Program-made: the position numbers and the translations under genes
Shown: piece after piece, positions 27,049 through 36,209 of the stretch
Numbering within the stretch: position 1 is the first letter of the stretch
Layout: the number at the start of each line of letters is the position of its first letter
Notes under the pieces: model-generated
The model's database searches: none
Seen by the model: only the letters and a program-made list of their open reading frames with translations
Told to the model about the DNA's origin: nothing
DNA from: CAVQRC01 sp963715045
GTDB taxonomy: Bacteria > Planctomycetota > Planctomycetia > Pirellulales > Lacipirellulaceae
DNA: 64,000 bases
Direction of reading: 5' to 3'
Assembly: GCA_963715045.1 (NCBI GenBank)
Contig: CAVQRC010000003.1
Location: 310,001-374,000, forward strand

Positions 27049-28598
27049 GCGCTCCGCCCAATTCCTTGGAAAGTGTCTTTGACCGCGAGTTTGCTGGCCT
27101 TCGCCAGGGGCGAGAAACCTTCACGCCACAACTGACGCCGCGCGAGGTGGGTACTGTCACCAGCGTCGCCACCGGCATCGCTAAAGTATCGGGTCTCCCC
27201 GGCGTGGGCTGTGATGAACTGGTGACGTTTCCCGGCGGTGTGCTCGGCATTGCCTTCAACGTGGACGCGGACGAAATCGGCGTCGTTCTTCTCGGCGAAT
27301 ACTGGCATCTGCACGTGGGAGATGAAGTCCAGCGTACGGGCCGGGTCATGGATGTGGCGGTAGGCGATAGCTTGCTGGGACGCGTCATTGATCCGCTCGG
27401 TCGGCCACTCGATGGCAACGGACCGGTGGCCTCGAGCAAACGCCTGCCCGTTGAGCGCCCCGCCGTTCCCATCATGGATCGCGCACCGGTCACGATGCCT
27501 CTCCAGACGGGCCTTAAAGTCGTTGATGCGCTCATTCCGATCGGGCGCGGCCAGCGCGAGCTGATTCTGGGTGACCGGCAGATAGGCAAAACCGCCATTG
27601 CGATCGACACCATCCTCAACCAGCAAGATCAGGATGTCGTGTGTGTCTATTGTGCCATTGGCCAGCGAGCTTCTGCCGTGGCGAAGGCGGTGGCAACCTT
27701 GCAGAAAAAAGGAGCGATGGAATACTCGATCGTGGTCGTGACCGAGGGCAACGACCCACCGGGGCTCGCTTACATCGCTCCTTACGCCGCGACCAGCATC
27801 GCGGAGTCTTTCATGGAAGCAGGCCGCGATGTGCTGATCGTTTACGATGACCTCACCCATCACGCCCGCGCCTACCGCGAGCTTTCCCTGCTGCTGCGCC
27901 GTCCACCTGGCCGTGAAGCGTTTCCGGGCGACATCTTTTATATCCACTCGCGGCTGCTCGAACGTGCCACACACTTGCGTCAGGAACTTGGCGGCGGCTC
28001 CCTGACGGCGCTGCCGATCATCGAAACCGAGGCACAAGATATTTCGGCGTACATTCCGACCAACTTGATTTCCATTACCGATGGCCAGATCTACCTCTCG
28101 CCGTCGCTGTTTGAACTAGGCGTGCTGCCTGCGATCGATGTCGGGAAATCCGTGTTGCGCGTCGGCGGGAAAGCGCAACGTGCGGCCTACCGAGCGGTGG
28201 CGGGCGATTTGAAGTTGGCCTACGCACAATTTGAGGAACTCGAAACATTTTCCCGGTTCGGTGCCCGACTGGACGAAAGCACCCGCAAGATCATCGAGCA
28301 TGGACGTCGCATTCGCGCCTGCCTGAAGCAGCCGGAATTCTCGCCCGTGCCCGTTCCCTCGCAAATCGCCGTGCTGCTCGCGTTGATCGACGGCCTATTC
28401 GACACGGTGCCGCTTGAGCAGATGACGGATGCCGAGCACGCTCTACGTGAAGCGGCGAAGGAAATTCCAACCGCCGTGTGCCAGCGATTGGACACGGCCG
28501 ACAAATTGAGCGACGAAGATCGTGAAACGATCATCCAACTCGCCCGCCAATCACTCGCTCGCTTCCAACCCAAAGAAGCAACGGAGGAAGCCACATGA
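27045..28598 (+). CDS. atpA: N-type ATPase F1 subunit alpha
   Basis: Non-catalytic nucleotide-binding F1 subunit, 517 residues from ATG 27045 (MSAPPNSLESVFDREFAG). It contains GVGCDELVTFPGGVLGIAFN, the P-loop GDRQIGKT (about residue 180), VCVYCAIGQRASAVAKAVAT, LIVYDDLTHHARAYRELSLL and the PGREAFPGDIFYIHSRLLER signature. It overlaps atpF by 4 bases at the start and atpG by 4 bases at the end, so the three are translationally coupled. Confidence 0.96.
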   Translation: MSAPPNSLESVFDREFAGLRQGRETFTPQLTPREVGTVTSVATGIAKVSGLPGVGCDELVTFPGGVLGIAFNVDADEIGVVLLGEYWHLHVGDEVQRTGRVMDVAVGDSLLGRVIDPLGRPLDGNGPVASSKRLPVERPAVPIMDRAPVTMPLQTGLKVVDALIPIGRGQRELILGDRQIGKTAIAIDTILNQQDQDVVCVYCAIGQRASAVAKAVATLQKKGAMEYSIVVVTEGNDPPGLAYIAPYAATSIAESFMEAGRDVLIVYDDLTHHARAYRELSLLLRRPPGREAFPGDIFYIHSRLLERATHLRQELGGGSLTALPIIETEAQDISAYIPTNLISITDGQIYLSPSLFELGVLPAIDVGKSVLRVGGKAQRAAYRAVAGDLKLAYAQFEELETFSRFGARLDESTRKIIEHGRRIRACLKQPEFSPVPVPSQIAVLLALIDGLFDTVPLEQMTDAEHALREAAKEIPTAVCQRLDTADKLSDEDRETIIQLARQSLARFQPKEATEEAT

Positions 28599-29518
28599 GC
28601 GAGTCGACGGCAAGTCTGCGCCGCAAGATCTCCGGAGCCGGGGATCTCCAATCCGTCGTCCGTACGATGAAGGCCGTGGCCGCCTCCAGCATCGGACAGT
28701 ACGAGAACTCGGTGCACGCGTTGGCCGGCTACTATCGAACAGTGGAGTTGGGATTAGGCGCGTACTTCAGGGAACGCGGGCCGGCGTCCTTGATGTCAGA
28801 ACGAAAAACACAAACAGTTTCCGGTGAGATTCGCGCGGTCGTGTTCGGTTCAGACCAAGGACTGGTGGGCCAGTTTAATGATGTCGTGGCCGATTATGCG
28901 GTCAAAACGCTGGCGGCTCTGCCGTCCAAACCCGAGGTCTGGGCCGTCGGCGAGCGCGTTCACGCGCGCCTGGCCGACGCGGGCCTGGCGCCGGTGGGAC
29001 TCTTCACTGTGCCGAACTCCGTCAAGGCCATCACCCCGCTCGTCGGACAGATTCTTGTGCAGAGCGAGTCGCGACACAGCCAGGGTGAGGTCACCGAACT
29101 TCACCTCTTTTACAACCGTCCCACATCCGGTGCGGTTTATGCGCCCGTCGGTCAACGACTCTTACCGCTGGACGAAAGTTGGCAATGCAGGCTGACCGAA
29201 CTTCCCTGGCCGACGGGAAACTTGCCCGAAGTCATGGGTGGCGGCACATCGATCTTGCGGGCGCTAGTCCGCGAATATCTCTTTGTTTCGCTCTTCAGAG
29301 CATGCGCTGAATCGCTCGCGAGCGAGAACGCGAGCCGCTTGGCCGCGATGCAACGGGCCGACAAGAACATCGACGAATTGCTGGAACACCTCAACAGGAC
29401 ATTCCATCGTCTGAGGCAGAGTGGCATCGACGAGGAACTGTTCGACGTCGTCTCAGGCTTCGAATCGCTGTCGAGCGAGCACCGCGGGGCAGCCCCGTTG
29501 AGATTCAGCCATGAGTGA
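28595..29518 (+). CDS. atpG: N-type ATPase F1 subunit gamma
   Basis: Central rotor shaft of the ATPase, 307 residues. The N-terminal helix (STASLRRKISGAGDLQSVVR, TMKAVAASSIGQYENSV) and the C-terminal helix (ASENASRLAAMQRADKNIDE, LLEHLNRTFHRLRQ) form the coiled coil; the middle is the Rossmann-like domain (AVVFGSDQGLVGQFND). It is the last gene of the operon. No delta gene follows or precedes, as expected for N-ATPases. Confidence 0.93.
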   Translation: MSESTASLRRKISGAGDLQSVVRTMKAVAASSIGQYENSVHALAGYYRTVELGLGAYFRERGPASLMSERKTQTVSGEIRAVVFGSDQGLVGQFNDVVADYAVKTLAALPSKPEVWAVGERVHARLADAGLAPVGLFTVPNSVKAITPLVGQILVQSESRHSQGEVTELHLFYNRPTSGAVYAPVGQRLLPLDESWQCRLTELPWPTGNLPEVMGGGTSILRALVREYLFVSLFRACAESLASENASRLAAMQRADKNIDELLEHLNRTFHRLRQSGIDEELFDVVSGFESLSSEHRGAAPLRFSHE

Positions 29519-29542
29519 ACCAGATTCATTGCAGTCGGAAGC

Positions 29543-29683
29543 ATGAATAGACTCAGACAGTTGTGGAATAAACTTCGGTCGAGCTTTTGGTTTGTGCCTG
29601 CGGTGATTGTTGGCGGAAGTGTGATAGCGTTGGACAACGAACATGGCGGAACATCTACGCGACCTCCATCCTGGTCATCCTGA
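29543..29683 (+). pseudogene. Possible DUF2254 N-terminal fragment
   Basis: A 46-residue frame 24 bases after atpG. MNRLRQLWNKLRSSFWFVPA followed by VIVGGSVIAL looks like the cytoplasmic lead and first membrane helix of DUF2254 proteins, which are normally above 400 residues. After residue 32 the sequence becomes unrelated and stops. It is probably a truncated gene carried with the operon. Similarity is short, so confidence is limited. Confidence 0.45.
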
Positions 29684-29904
29684 TTGAACTGGTGAAGCTG
29701 GGCCGTCAGTTCTTCACGCACGAAGGAATCGCGATCATTCACAACCAAGCTTGCTATCTCGAGTCCGTCCCATTGCTTCGCGGGTGGATATGCCATAGAA
29801 TTTAGAGCGAGGGCTGAGGGCATGTGATCTTGAACTGGATTTCTGCTCATCCGGCTGACTAGATAGACAGCAACCAGGCGGTGCTTGAGGGCTTGCTAAA
29901 AAGT

Positions 29905-29955
29905 AAACCGACGTGGCGAAACACCTGCAGGTGTTTCGCCACGTCGGTTTTTTTT
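29905..29955 (+). terminator. Strong intrinsic terminator formed by a perfect 46-base palindrome
   Basis: Arms AAACCGACGTGGCGAAACAC with CTG, then CAGGTGTTTCGCCACGTCGG with TTT, are perfectly complementary over 23 pairs (29905-29950) with no spacer, followed by a run of eight T in total. It lies after the ATPase operon and DUF2254 fragment, and 64 bases before the DUF1328 start. It should end operon transcription. Confidence 0.9.
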
Positions 29956-30018
29956 GGTATCGGCCCTGATGGCAGATCGCCACACGGGTGGATGCCTTTC
30001 GTGTTGGAGGAATTGACC

Positions 30019-30192
30019 ATGTTACAGCTCGCTATTACTTGTCTTGTGATCGCGCTCATCGCGGCGGTCTTGGGCTTTGGAGGAGTCGCCGGCTCGTTCG
30101 TGGGAGTGGCGAAGATCCTCTTCGTCGTGTTCCTCGTGTTCGCGGTACTGTCCTTCTTGGTGGGCGGCATGCGAGGACGTGTGTCCGGTTGA
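30019..30192 (+). CDS. DUF1328 family small membrane protein
   Basis: 57 residues: MLQLAITCLVIALIAAVLGF, GGVAGSFVGVAKILFVVFLV, FAVLSFLVGGMRGRVSG. This is the complete DUF1328 (YtjA-like) family, with two membrane helices and a glycine-rich loop. GGAGG ten bases before the ATG supports the start. It is often found beside CsbD and similar stress genes, as here; the function is unknown, probably envelope-related. Confidence 0.9.
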   Translation: MLQLAITCLVIALIAAVLGFGGVAGSFVGVAKILFVVFLVFAVLSFLVGGMRGRVSG

Positions 30193-30437
30193 CTCGCAAT
30201 CAATTAGCGATGCCGTCAGCACAACCGCCAGTAGATTCGGGCGATGATGAGGACGCTGTTGTAGGCCCGCTTGTCGCGATTTTGGCCGCGACCGTCGGGG
30301 CGTGGTTGTACCCATACGCCTTCCCAGAAGGTCGTGGAATTGACTCGTCGCTTGGGAGCCGCGTTTTCTTAGGAGCACTGGCGCTGGTCTTTAGACAACG
30401 CTGCTTTGCCGCTCAGCTATTGGAAAGAAAGAAGATC

Positions 30438-32065
30438 ATGAGAGTTTACAAGTATTGTCTAATCGCCGTTGTCCTGGGGCCGGTCGTGGCCTGGGGACAA
30501 ATCGGCGACATACCGGGGGTCCGGACCGAGGAAGAGAATGGATTGGAAGTGCTCACGCGCGGGCCGGTGCATGAGGCCTTCGCGGAAACGGTGACTTTCG
30601 ATCCCGAACCGGGAATTGTGACAGCGAAAACGCCGCCGGCCGCCATCGAGGAGCTGCCGCCGGAACAGCGCCCCGAGGGAGCTAATGTCGCCTGGATCCC
30701 CGGCTATTGGGCGTGGGATGACGAGCGGACAGATTTCCTCTGGGTTAGCGGCATTTGGCGGGCACTACCTCCGGGACGCCAGTGGGTGCCTGGATATTGG
30801 GGCCGCGTCGGTGCGCGGCGCAGTGGACATCCGGGTATTGGGCTGATGGCAATGCGAACGACGTGGAATACCTGCCCGAGCCGCCAGCGACGGTCGAGGC
30901 CGGTCCCAACGTGCCTGCGGCTTCAGCCGACCAAATGTGGCTCCCGGGTTGTTGGGTCTGGCAGCAGAACCGCTACGCGTGGAGGCCCGGCTACTGGGCG
31001 CCTGGACATTCCGACTGGGACTGGGTTCCAGCCCATTATGTGTGGACGCCTCGCGGTTATGTGTTCGTCGATGGCTACTACGACTATACGGTTGCCCGAC
31101 GTGGTGTTTTGTTCGCTCCGGTGTATTTCAATTCCAACATCTACTCGCAACGCGGCTTCTCCTACTCGCCCGCGACGGTGATCAATCCCGCCGTATTCGC
31201 CAGCCATCTCTTCTTGCGGCCGCGCTACGGCCACTACTACTTCGGCGACTACTACGGTTCCAACTACTCGTCCAGCGGGTATTCCCCATGGTTTTCGTTC
31301 CATTCCAGTCGCTCCGGATACGATCCGTTCTACGCTCAGCAGCGCTGGCAACATCGCCGCGACGACCAGTGGGATCGTCAGGTGCAAGCCGATTTTACTC
31401 ACCGCCGCGATCACGAAGAGGCGCGGCCCGCACGAACGTTTGCGGCGCAGCAACAGCAGCTGGGCAGGAACGACCGTCCGCAACAAAACGTGGAGAGCGT
31501 GATCGCGCAGCAGCTCGATCAGTTCAGGAAGACGAAAGAAAATGCAATACGGTTTCAGCGGGTTGACAACGATCACCGCCAGCAATACGGCCGGCGGCGT
31601 CAAGAAGTCCAGACGCTCCGCGAACAGCGGCAGCAGTTGGAGGCCAAAGCACTCGACCCGACCGCCACTCCGCCGGTCCCAGGAGACCCGCCGGCCCGCG
31701 TGAAGCTTCCCAGATCTCCGTTCGTAGCAAAGCGATCAGACGACTTTGGCGAGAACCAACGCCCGCCGCAGAGACATGCGCAACCTCAACTCGATCCCAA
31801 GCTCGTCCCGCAGCCACGACGTCAGAGGAGTCCTCGGGCCGGCCCCAGCCCGGGAACGCCCAATGTGAAAGTTGGGCCCCAGACAGCTCCAAAGGTCGAA
31901 CCGCAGGCAGCGCCGCCGAAGGAGAAACCGCAGGCATCTCCACAAAAGGCAGTGCCGCGGAAAGATAACCCGAAAGTATCGCCAGCAGGGGCAGCGTCAC
32001 CGAACGGCAAGCCGCAAGACAAACCAAAGGACAAGTCGCACGACAAACCGCAGGACAAACCGTAG
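30438..32065 (+). CDS. YXWGXW-repeat exported protein (one frameshift)
   Basis: The N-terminus has a signal peptide (MRVYKYCLIAVVLGPVVAWG). It is followed by repeated aromatic units WIPGYWAWDDERTDFLWVSG, WVPGYWG, MWLPGCWVWQQNRYAWRPGY and WDWVPAHYVWTPRGYVFVDG, the YXWGXW repeat pattern. A Gln/Arg-rich helix and a Pro/Lys tail with KPQDKPKDKSHDKPQDKP complete it. The frame changes near 30800-30830; corrected, the repeats continue. It likely sits in the periplasm or envelope, with unknown function. A short frame after the stop (to 32198: KAAELTGQATEGANGL) may be a CsbD-like remnant. Confidence 0.8.
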
Positions 32066-32275
32066 AGACCCGTGCCAAATCAAAGCGGATGCCGAGACGG
32101 TGAACGAAAAGGCCGCGGAGCTTACCGGCCAGGCGACAGAAGGAGCCAACGGACTTGTCGATCAGGCAGGCGACAATTTGAAGCCGCGCGATGAATAGAG
32201 CTGACGATGCGGTGAGTTTCGTTTGTCAACGGAACAAGATGATAACCCATTATCAATGGAAAGTAGGACGGAACG

Positions 32276-32695
32276 ATGATTGACCAACAAACACTTCAGG
32301 GAAATTGGAACGAGATAAAGGGCATGCTGCGCAGCAAGTGGGGCGCGCTCACGGACGACGACGTTGCGGTATTCAATGGCAATGTGGAACAGTTGGTGGG
32401 CACGATCCAGCAAAGGACTGGCGAGGCGCAAGAAAATGTTGAGCAGTTTTTCGAGCAGTTCAATGCGAACGGTGCCTCCGCGATCAACCGGGCCGGCGAG
32501 ACGGTTCGCGCCGGTGCTCAGCACGCGGTGGATGCCGTCCAGGAAACGTCCCATAGAGCCGCGGCATCGGTGCGTGAGGGGTATGCCGAAGTCGAGGACA
32601 TGGTGCGGCAACGCCCCATCGAATCACTGGCGGTGTGTTTCGGGGCCGGCGTAATCACCGGCGTAGTCGTGAGCCTGCTGTTGCGGTCGCGCTAG
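32276..32695 (+). CDS. CsbD-like domain plus DUF883 glycine-zipper protein
   Basis: 139 residues. The N-terminus (TLQGNWNEIKGMLRSKWGAL, TDDDVAVFNGNVEQLVGTIQ) is CsbD-like, a stress-induced helical domain. The C-terminus (VRQRPIESLAVCFGAGVITG, VVVSLLLRSR) is a DUF883/ElaB-type tail anchor with one membrane helix. Together they suggest a peripheral inner-membrane stress protein. It starts a run of five tightly spaced small genes. Confidence 0.85.
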   Translation: MIDQQTLQGNWNEIKGMLRSKWGALTDDDVAVFNGNVEQLVGTIQQRTGEAQENVEQFFEQFNANGASAINRAGETVRAGAQHAVDAVQETSHRAAASVREGYAEVEDMVRQRPIESLAVCFGAGVITGVVVSLLLRSR

Positions 32696-33139
32696 GTGAG
32701 GAAGGAACATGACGTGGACCCGTCGCTGCATTATTTGCACGAAACGAACGCTATCCGACACCGCATGGAGGAGGTGCGTTGTGAATTGGACCAAGATGTC
32801 CAGGGGATCGTCGAGCGTGCCCGCGACATGCGGGATTGGCGTTCTTACGTGAGGATCTGTCCCTGGGCCTGCGTGGGAGCCGCTCTGGCGGTTGGATACT
32901 GGATCGTTCCGCGTCGCCATGTGGCGATGCAACCGAATGCCGAAACGATTGCCGAGGTAGTCGAACAGAGCCGCTTTGCCAAGACGCCTCTCGTGACACC
33001 GCTAGGCAAGGCACGCGGCCTGCTGCTGAAGAGTGTGGGCAATCTGGTGATGCAGGGAGTGTCCGCGTATGTCGGGCAACAAGCCGGCAAACACTTCGGG
33101 CCACAGGCCGCCAGTTCACCACAGGACGATCAACGATGA
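32696..33139 (+). CDS. Small tail-anchored protein, hypothetical
   Basis: 147 residues if started at GTG 32696, directly after the previous stop; GTG 32714 is an alternative with AAGGAA at good distance. The sequence is helical and charged with RICPWACVGAALAVGYWIV, a membrane segment of the same type as in the DUF883-like neighbours, then LGKARGLLLKSVGNLVMQGV. No named family. Coupled to the next gene through ATGA. Confidence 0.75.
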   Translation: MRKEHDVDPSLHYLHETNAIRHRMEEVRCELDQDVQGIVERARDMRDWRSYVRICPWACVGAALAVGYWIVPRRHVAMQPNAETIAEVVEQSRFAKTPLVTPLGKARGLLLKSVGNLVMQGVSAYVGQQAGKHFGPQAASSPQDDQR

Positions 33140-33348
33140 AGAATCGCATTCCCGCTTATCCGTCGGATTCAAGGCGAACGCACCAGCCGTCGGAATCAGC
33201 ATTTCAAGAGTTGCGCGACCTGGCTCACAAGCAGTTCGCGGATCGGATGCGTCAGGCCGAAGCGTATGTCCGAAAGCATCCGGTGTCAGGACTCGGCGCG
33301 GCATTGTGCATAGGAATAATTGTAGGATGGGTCATCAAGCGAAAGTGA
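33136..33348 (+). CDS. DUF883/ElaB-like small membrane-anchored protein
   Basis: 70 residues starting MKNRIPAYPSDSRRTHQPSE. The amphipathic region FQELRDLAHKQFADRMRQAE is followed by the tail anchor AYVRKHPVSGLGAALCIGII, VGWVIKRK. The 'R(K/Q)xP..GLG.A...G...G' tail is typical of DUF883 proteins that dock ribosomes or proteins at the membrane in stress. ATG overlaps the preceding stop, and its stop lies inside the start of the holin-like gene. Confidence 0.8.
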   Translation: MKNRIPAYPSDSRRTHQPSESAFQELRDLAHKQFADRMRQAEAYVRKHPVSGLGAALCIGIIVGWVIKRK

Positions 33349-33812
33349 GCGAGCGAAACGGGTCCCGGCAGGCGGCTCCAAAGGCTCTGGCCCGAGGCGT
33401 GGGCGAGTTCGCATACGACGTGCTAATTTTGGCGGAATTGCAGGCTCAGCTGTTCGTCACCGACTTGCAGGAATGCAGCCGGCGTGCGCTCGTTCCAGGC
33501 TTGTTCTTGCTAGCCGGCGTGGCGCTGGGTGTGTCCTGCGTTCCATTCGCGCTGACGGCCCTGGCGCTGTTGCTCATCCAGGTCTGGGGAACATCCTACG
33601 CCATGGGATTTCTGCTGGCCACGATCGTGGGAGCGATTGTGAGCGTCTTGCTGTGCGTCAGCGGCTGGTTCCTAATCCGCAAGCGTGGGGCTGTCCTGAA
33701 ACGCTCGCAGCAGGAACTCCTTCGCAACCTGTGTTGGATCAAGAAAGTGTTCGAGCGTGATCGAAGCACACGAATTGATAGTACCGACAACTCCTGGAGG
33801 ACCGTGAGATGA
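33327..33812 (+). CDS. Phage-holin-like (Holin-X/3_6 family) membrane protein
   Basis: 161 residues from ATG 33327. Two adjoining hydrophobic helices (ALVPGLFLLAGVALGVSCVP; FLLATIVGAIVSVLLCVSGW) sit between amphipathic ends, a pattern of the putative holin superfamily III found with DUF883 and CsbD genes in many bacteria. It is unlikely to be a true phage holin, since no phage gene is near. The start overlaps the previous gene by 22 bases and the stop is coupled to the next gene. Confidence 0.75.
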   Translation: MGHQAKVSERNGSRQAAPKALARGVGEFAYDVLILAELQAQLFVTDLQECSRRALVPGLFLLAGVALGVSCVPFALTALALLLIQVWGTSYAMGFLLATIVGAIVSVLLCVSGWFLIRKRGAVLKRSQQELLRNLCWIKKVFERDRSTRIDSTDNSWRTVR

Positions 33813-33997
33813 ACGAAGGCCAGACCTACCCGACGAAACCGAATTCTCAAAATCCTCAACAGCCGTGCGATACGGCCGCACAATGCAGCGACTTAGTCGA
33901 GTTCGCACGGCGATACACCCGCGAAAGGCCCGGAGTCGTTGCGCTCTGGTGCTTAGGCGTCGGCTTCGTGCTGGGGTGGAAGCTGAAGCCTTGGTAG
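33809..33997 (+). CDS. Small C-terminally anchored protein, DUF883-like
   Basis: 62 residues: a polar Gln/Asn-rich front, LVEFARRYTRERPGVVALWC and LGVGFVLGWKLKPW. The single membrane helix at the very end with 'RERPG...LGVGFVLG' parallels the anchors of the three preceding genes. It overlaps the holin-like gene by ATGA, closing a five-gene coupled set. Confidence 0.7.
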   Translation: MNEGQTYPTKPNSQNPQQPCDTAAQCSDLVEFARRYTRERPGVVALWCLGVGFVLGWKLKPW

Positions 33998-34034
33998 AGA
34001 GTGCATTGCAACTTGCGACAGCGCGGAACAACCT

Positions 34035-35909
34035 ATGGTACGCCCAATCAGCCAACTATCGTGGATGTTGACGGTCGCGTCGATCGCCGTGGTGATTGCG
34101 GCGCTTTACTTGGCTAAAGGGCTGCTGGTTCCTTTGACGCTGGCGGTACTGTTGAGTTTCTTGCTGAGCCCGGTGTGCGACTGGCTGGAGCGTCGCCGGC
34201 TGGGCCGGATCCCGGCGGTGTTGCTGACGGCCATTCTGGGCTTCACCGTGTTGGGTATCGTGACCTGGATGGCAGCCGTTCAGATCAGCAGCCTGGCCCC
34301 CAAGATTCCCGAATACCAGAGCAATGTCGAGGCGAAACTGAGTTCGGTGAACGCGTATGCGGTCGCCGCGCTGCGTAAGGTCACGAGCACCGCCCAAGGA
34401 ATGGGCGAGAAGCTCTCGCCAACAGAACTGGCCGACGCCGGGCTGGGGACCATCGATCAGCCCTACCCGGTGCGCGTCGTTACCTCGCCGGCAAGCCCGC
34501 TCCAGATTTTTGGCGGCATATTTGGCACGCTGCTCGAAGTATTGGGAACGACCGGGATTGTCATCGTGCTCGTGGTGTTCTTCCTGCTCCAGCGCGAAGA
34601 TTTACGCGATCGATTCATTCACTTGATGGGAAAAGGCCACGTGACTGTGACCACGCAGATGCTGGAAGACGCCGGCACGCGAGTCAGTCGCTATCTATCG
34701 ATGCTGTTTCTCATCAACGTCACGTTTGGCGTGTTTGTCGGCATCGGGCTGTACCTGATTGGCCTGCCCAATGCCATCTTGTGGGGAATCCTGGCCACGG
34801 CCTTGCGGTTCATTCCCTATATCGGCCCCTGGATTGCCGCTGCGATGCCGCTGGGCCTGTCGATGGCAATCTCGCCAGGTTGGTTCGCGCCACTCCTGAC
34901 CGTTGGGCTGTTTGTGCTGCTCGAGCTGTTCAATAACAACGTTCTGGAGCCCTGGGTGTACGGCAGGAACACTGGCGTGTCGGCGGTGGCGGTCCTCGTG
35001 GCGGCCGTCTTCTGGATGTGGTTGTGGGGACCCGTGGGGCTGCTCCTGGCAACACCGCTAACCGTATGCCTGTTGGTGGTTGGCAAGCACGTTCCCCAGC
35101 TGTCCTTCCTGGGCATTCTGCTGGGTAATGAGCCAGTCTTTGAGCCCAAGGATCGTATCTATCAGCGTTTGCTGGCGGGAGATCAGGAAGAGGCTGAGGA
35201 GTTATTCGAGCACTATCTTGAGCACCAGCCGCTCGTCGAAGTCTACGACACGGTGCTCATCCCGGCACTGGCTTTGGCCGAGACGCATTGGCAGCTCGGC
35301 GAACTCAATGACGCTAAGCACAACTTCATCATGGAAAGCCTAAAGGAGATAATTCAAGACCAAAGCGAGCGTCAGCAGGAATTGTTGGCCACGCGGGAGA
35401 CCGCGGACTCGCCTGTGGCAGGTGGAGATCCCACTTGCATTGACAAGATCAGTGCGTCGCGTCTGTCGATTCTCTGCCTGCCCGCTCGGAATCAGGTGGA
35501 CGAAATCGCCGCCATGATGCTCGCGCAAGTGCTGGAGTCCGGAGACTGCCGTGCGCAGGCCATTGCGGTCACGGCATTGGGCGGCGAGATGGTTGATATT
35601 GTCGATCAATGCACCGCCGCCGACGTGATTTGCATTTCCGCCACACCTCCCGCCGCAGTCATGCATGCTCGTTACCTTAGCAGGCGCCTCCGTCGTCGGC
35701 TTCCGGCAGCGAAACTGATCGTGGGATTGTGGGACGCACAAGGCAACTTGGACAAGGCCAAAGATCGCATCGGTCGCGATGCGATCGTTGTTGCGACGTT
35801 GACGGCCGCTCAAGGACAGGTTGGTACGCTGATCCAACCGAACGGACCGCGACCGGAAACGCAGATGCCGTCGAAACACGGTCCAAGAGTCATGGAGGGG
35901 TCGTACTGA
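34035..35909 (+). CDS. AI-2E/PerM-family transporter with extra C-terminal B12-fold-like domain
   Basis: 624 residues. Residues about 10-370 form the usual AI-2E family exporter: paired N-terminal helices (LYLAKGLLVPLTLAVLLSFL), and later GLPNAILWGILATALRFIPY, IGPWIAAAMPLGL and LFNNNVLEPWVYGRNTGVS. An additional C-terminal part of about 240 residues has a helical linker (LLAGDQEEAEELFEHYLEHQ) and then LSILCLPARNQVDEIAAMML, LGGEMVDIVDQCTAADVICI and LPAAKLIVGLWD, which resembles the cobalamin-binding Rossmann fold of B12-dependent regulators. The DxHxxG cobalamin motif is not present, so it may bind something else. Substrate unknown. Confidence 0.85.
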   Translation: MVRPISQLSWMLTVASIAVVIAALYLAKGLLVPLTLAVLLSFLLSPVCDWLERRRLGRIPAVLLTAILGFTVLGIVTWMAAVQISSLAPKIPEYQSNVEAKLSSVNAYAVAALRKVTSTAQGMGEKLSPTELADAGLGTIDQPYPVRVVTSPASPLQIFGGIFGTLLEVLGTTGIVIVLVVFFLLQREDLRDRFIHLMGKGHVTVTTQMLEDAGTRVSRYLSMLFLINVTFGVFVGIGLYLIGLPNAILWGILATALRFIPYIGPWIAAAMPLGLSMAISPGWFAPLLTVGLFVLLELFNNNVLEPWVYGRNTGVSAVAVLVAAVFWMWLWGPVGLLLATPLTVCLLVVGKHVPQLSFLGILLGNEPVFEPKDRIYQRLLAGDQEEAEELFEHYLEHQPLVEVYDTVLIPALALAETHWQLGELNDAKHNFIMESLKEIIQDQSERQQELLATRETADSPVAGGDPTCIDKISASRLSILCLPARNQVDEIAAMMLAQVLESGDCRAQAIAVTALGGEMVDIVDQCTAADVICISATPPAAVMHARYLSRRLRRRLPAAKLIVGLWDAQGNLDKAKDRIGRDAIVVATLTAAQGQVGTLIQPNGPRPETQMPSKHGPRVMEGSY

Positions 35910-35967
35910 TGAAACTACGCATCGCATTACGCTGGTCCTTGAGACCTTTCTTGACAGGAGAATTGAA

Positions 35968-36129
35968 ATGTTAGGCACTATCTTGGTCGTGATCTTGATT
36001 CTGATGCTGCTGGGTGCGTTGCCCACGTGGGGCCACAGTAGAAACTGGGGTTATGGCCCGAGCGGCGGACTGGGATTGATCGTGCTGATTCTGTTAGTCC
36101 TGTTGGTTATGGGGCGTCTTCCATTCTGA
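35968..36129 (+). CDS. DUF3309 family small membrane protein
   Basis: 53 residues: MLGTILVVILILMLLGALPT, WGHSRNWGYGPSGGLGLIVL, ILLVLLVMGRLPF. This is the complete DUF3309 family, two hydrophobic helices flanking WGYxPSGGLG. AGGAG lies 8 bases before the ATG. Function unknown; it co-occurs with CsbD in many stress loci. Confidence 0.92.
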   Translation: MLGTILVVILILMLLGALPTWGHSRNWGYGPSGGLGLIVLILLVLLVMGRLPF

Positions 36130-36209
36130 CGGAGGGAACTGCTTCACGCGAAAGTTACGAGATGAAGATGTTCTACGTTCACGTACCCCAATCAAAGGGA
36201 GTCACCACC

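Noticed and set aside
26205..28598. Apparent fusion of ATPase subunits b and alpha in one open frame
   Set aside because: A 1-base shift near 26925 restores the normal b C-terminus and a TGA that overlaps the alpha ATG; the fused linker has no protein character.
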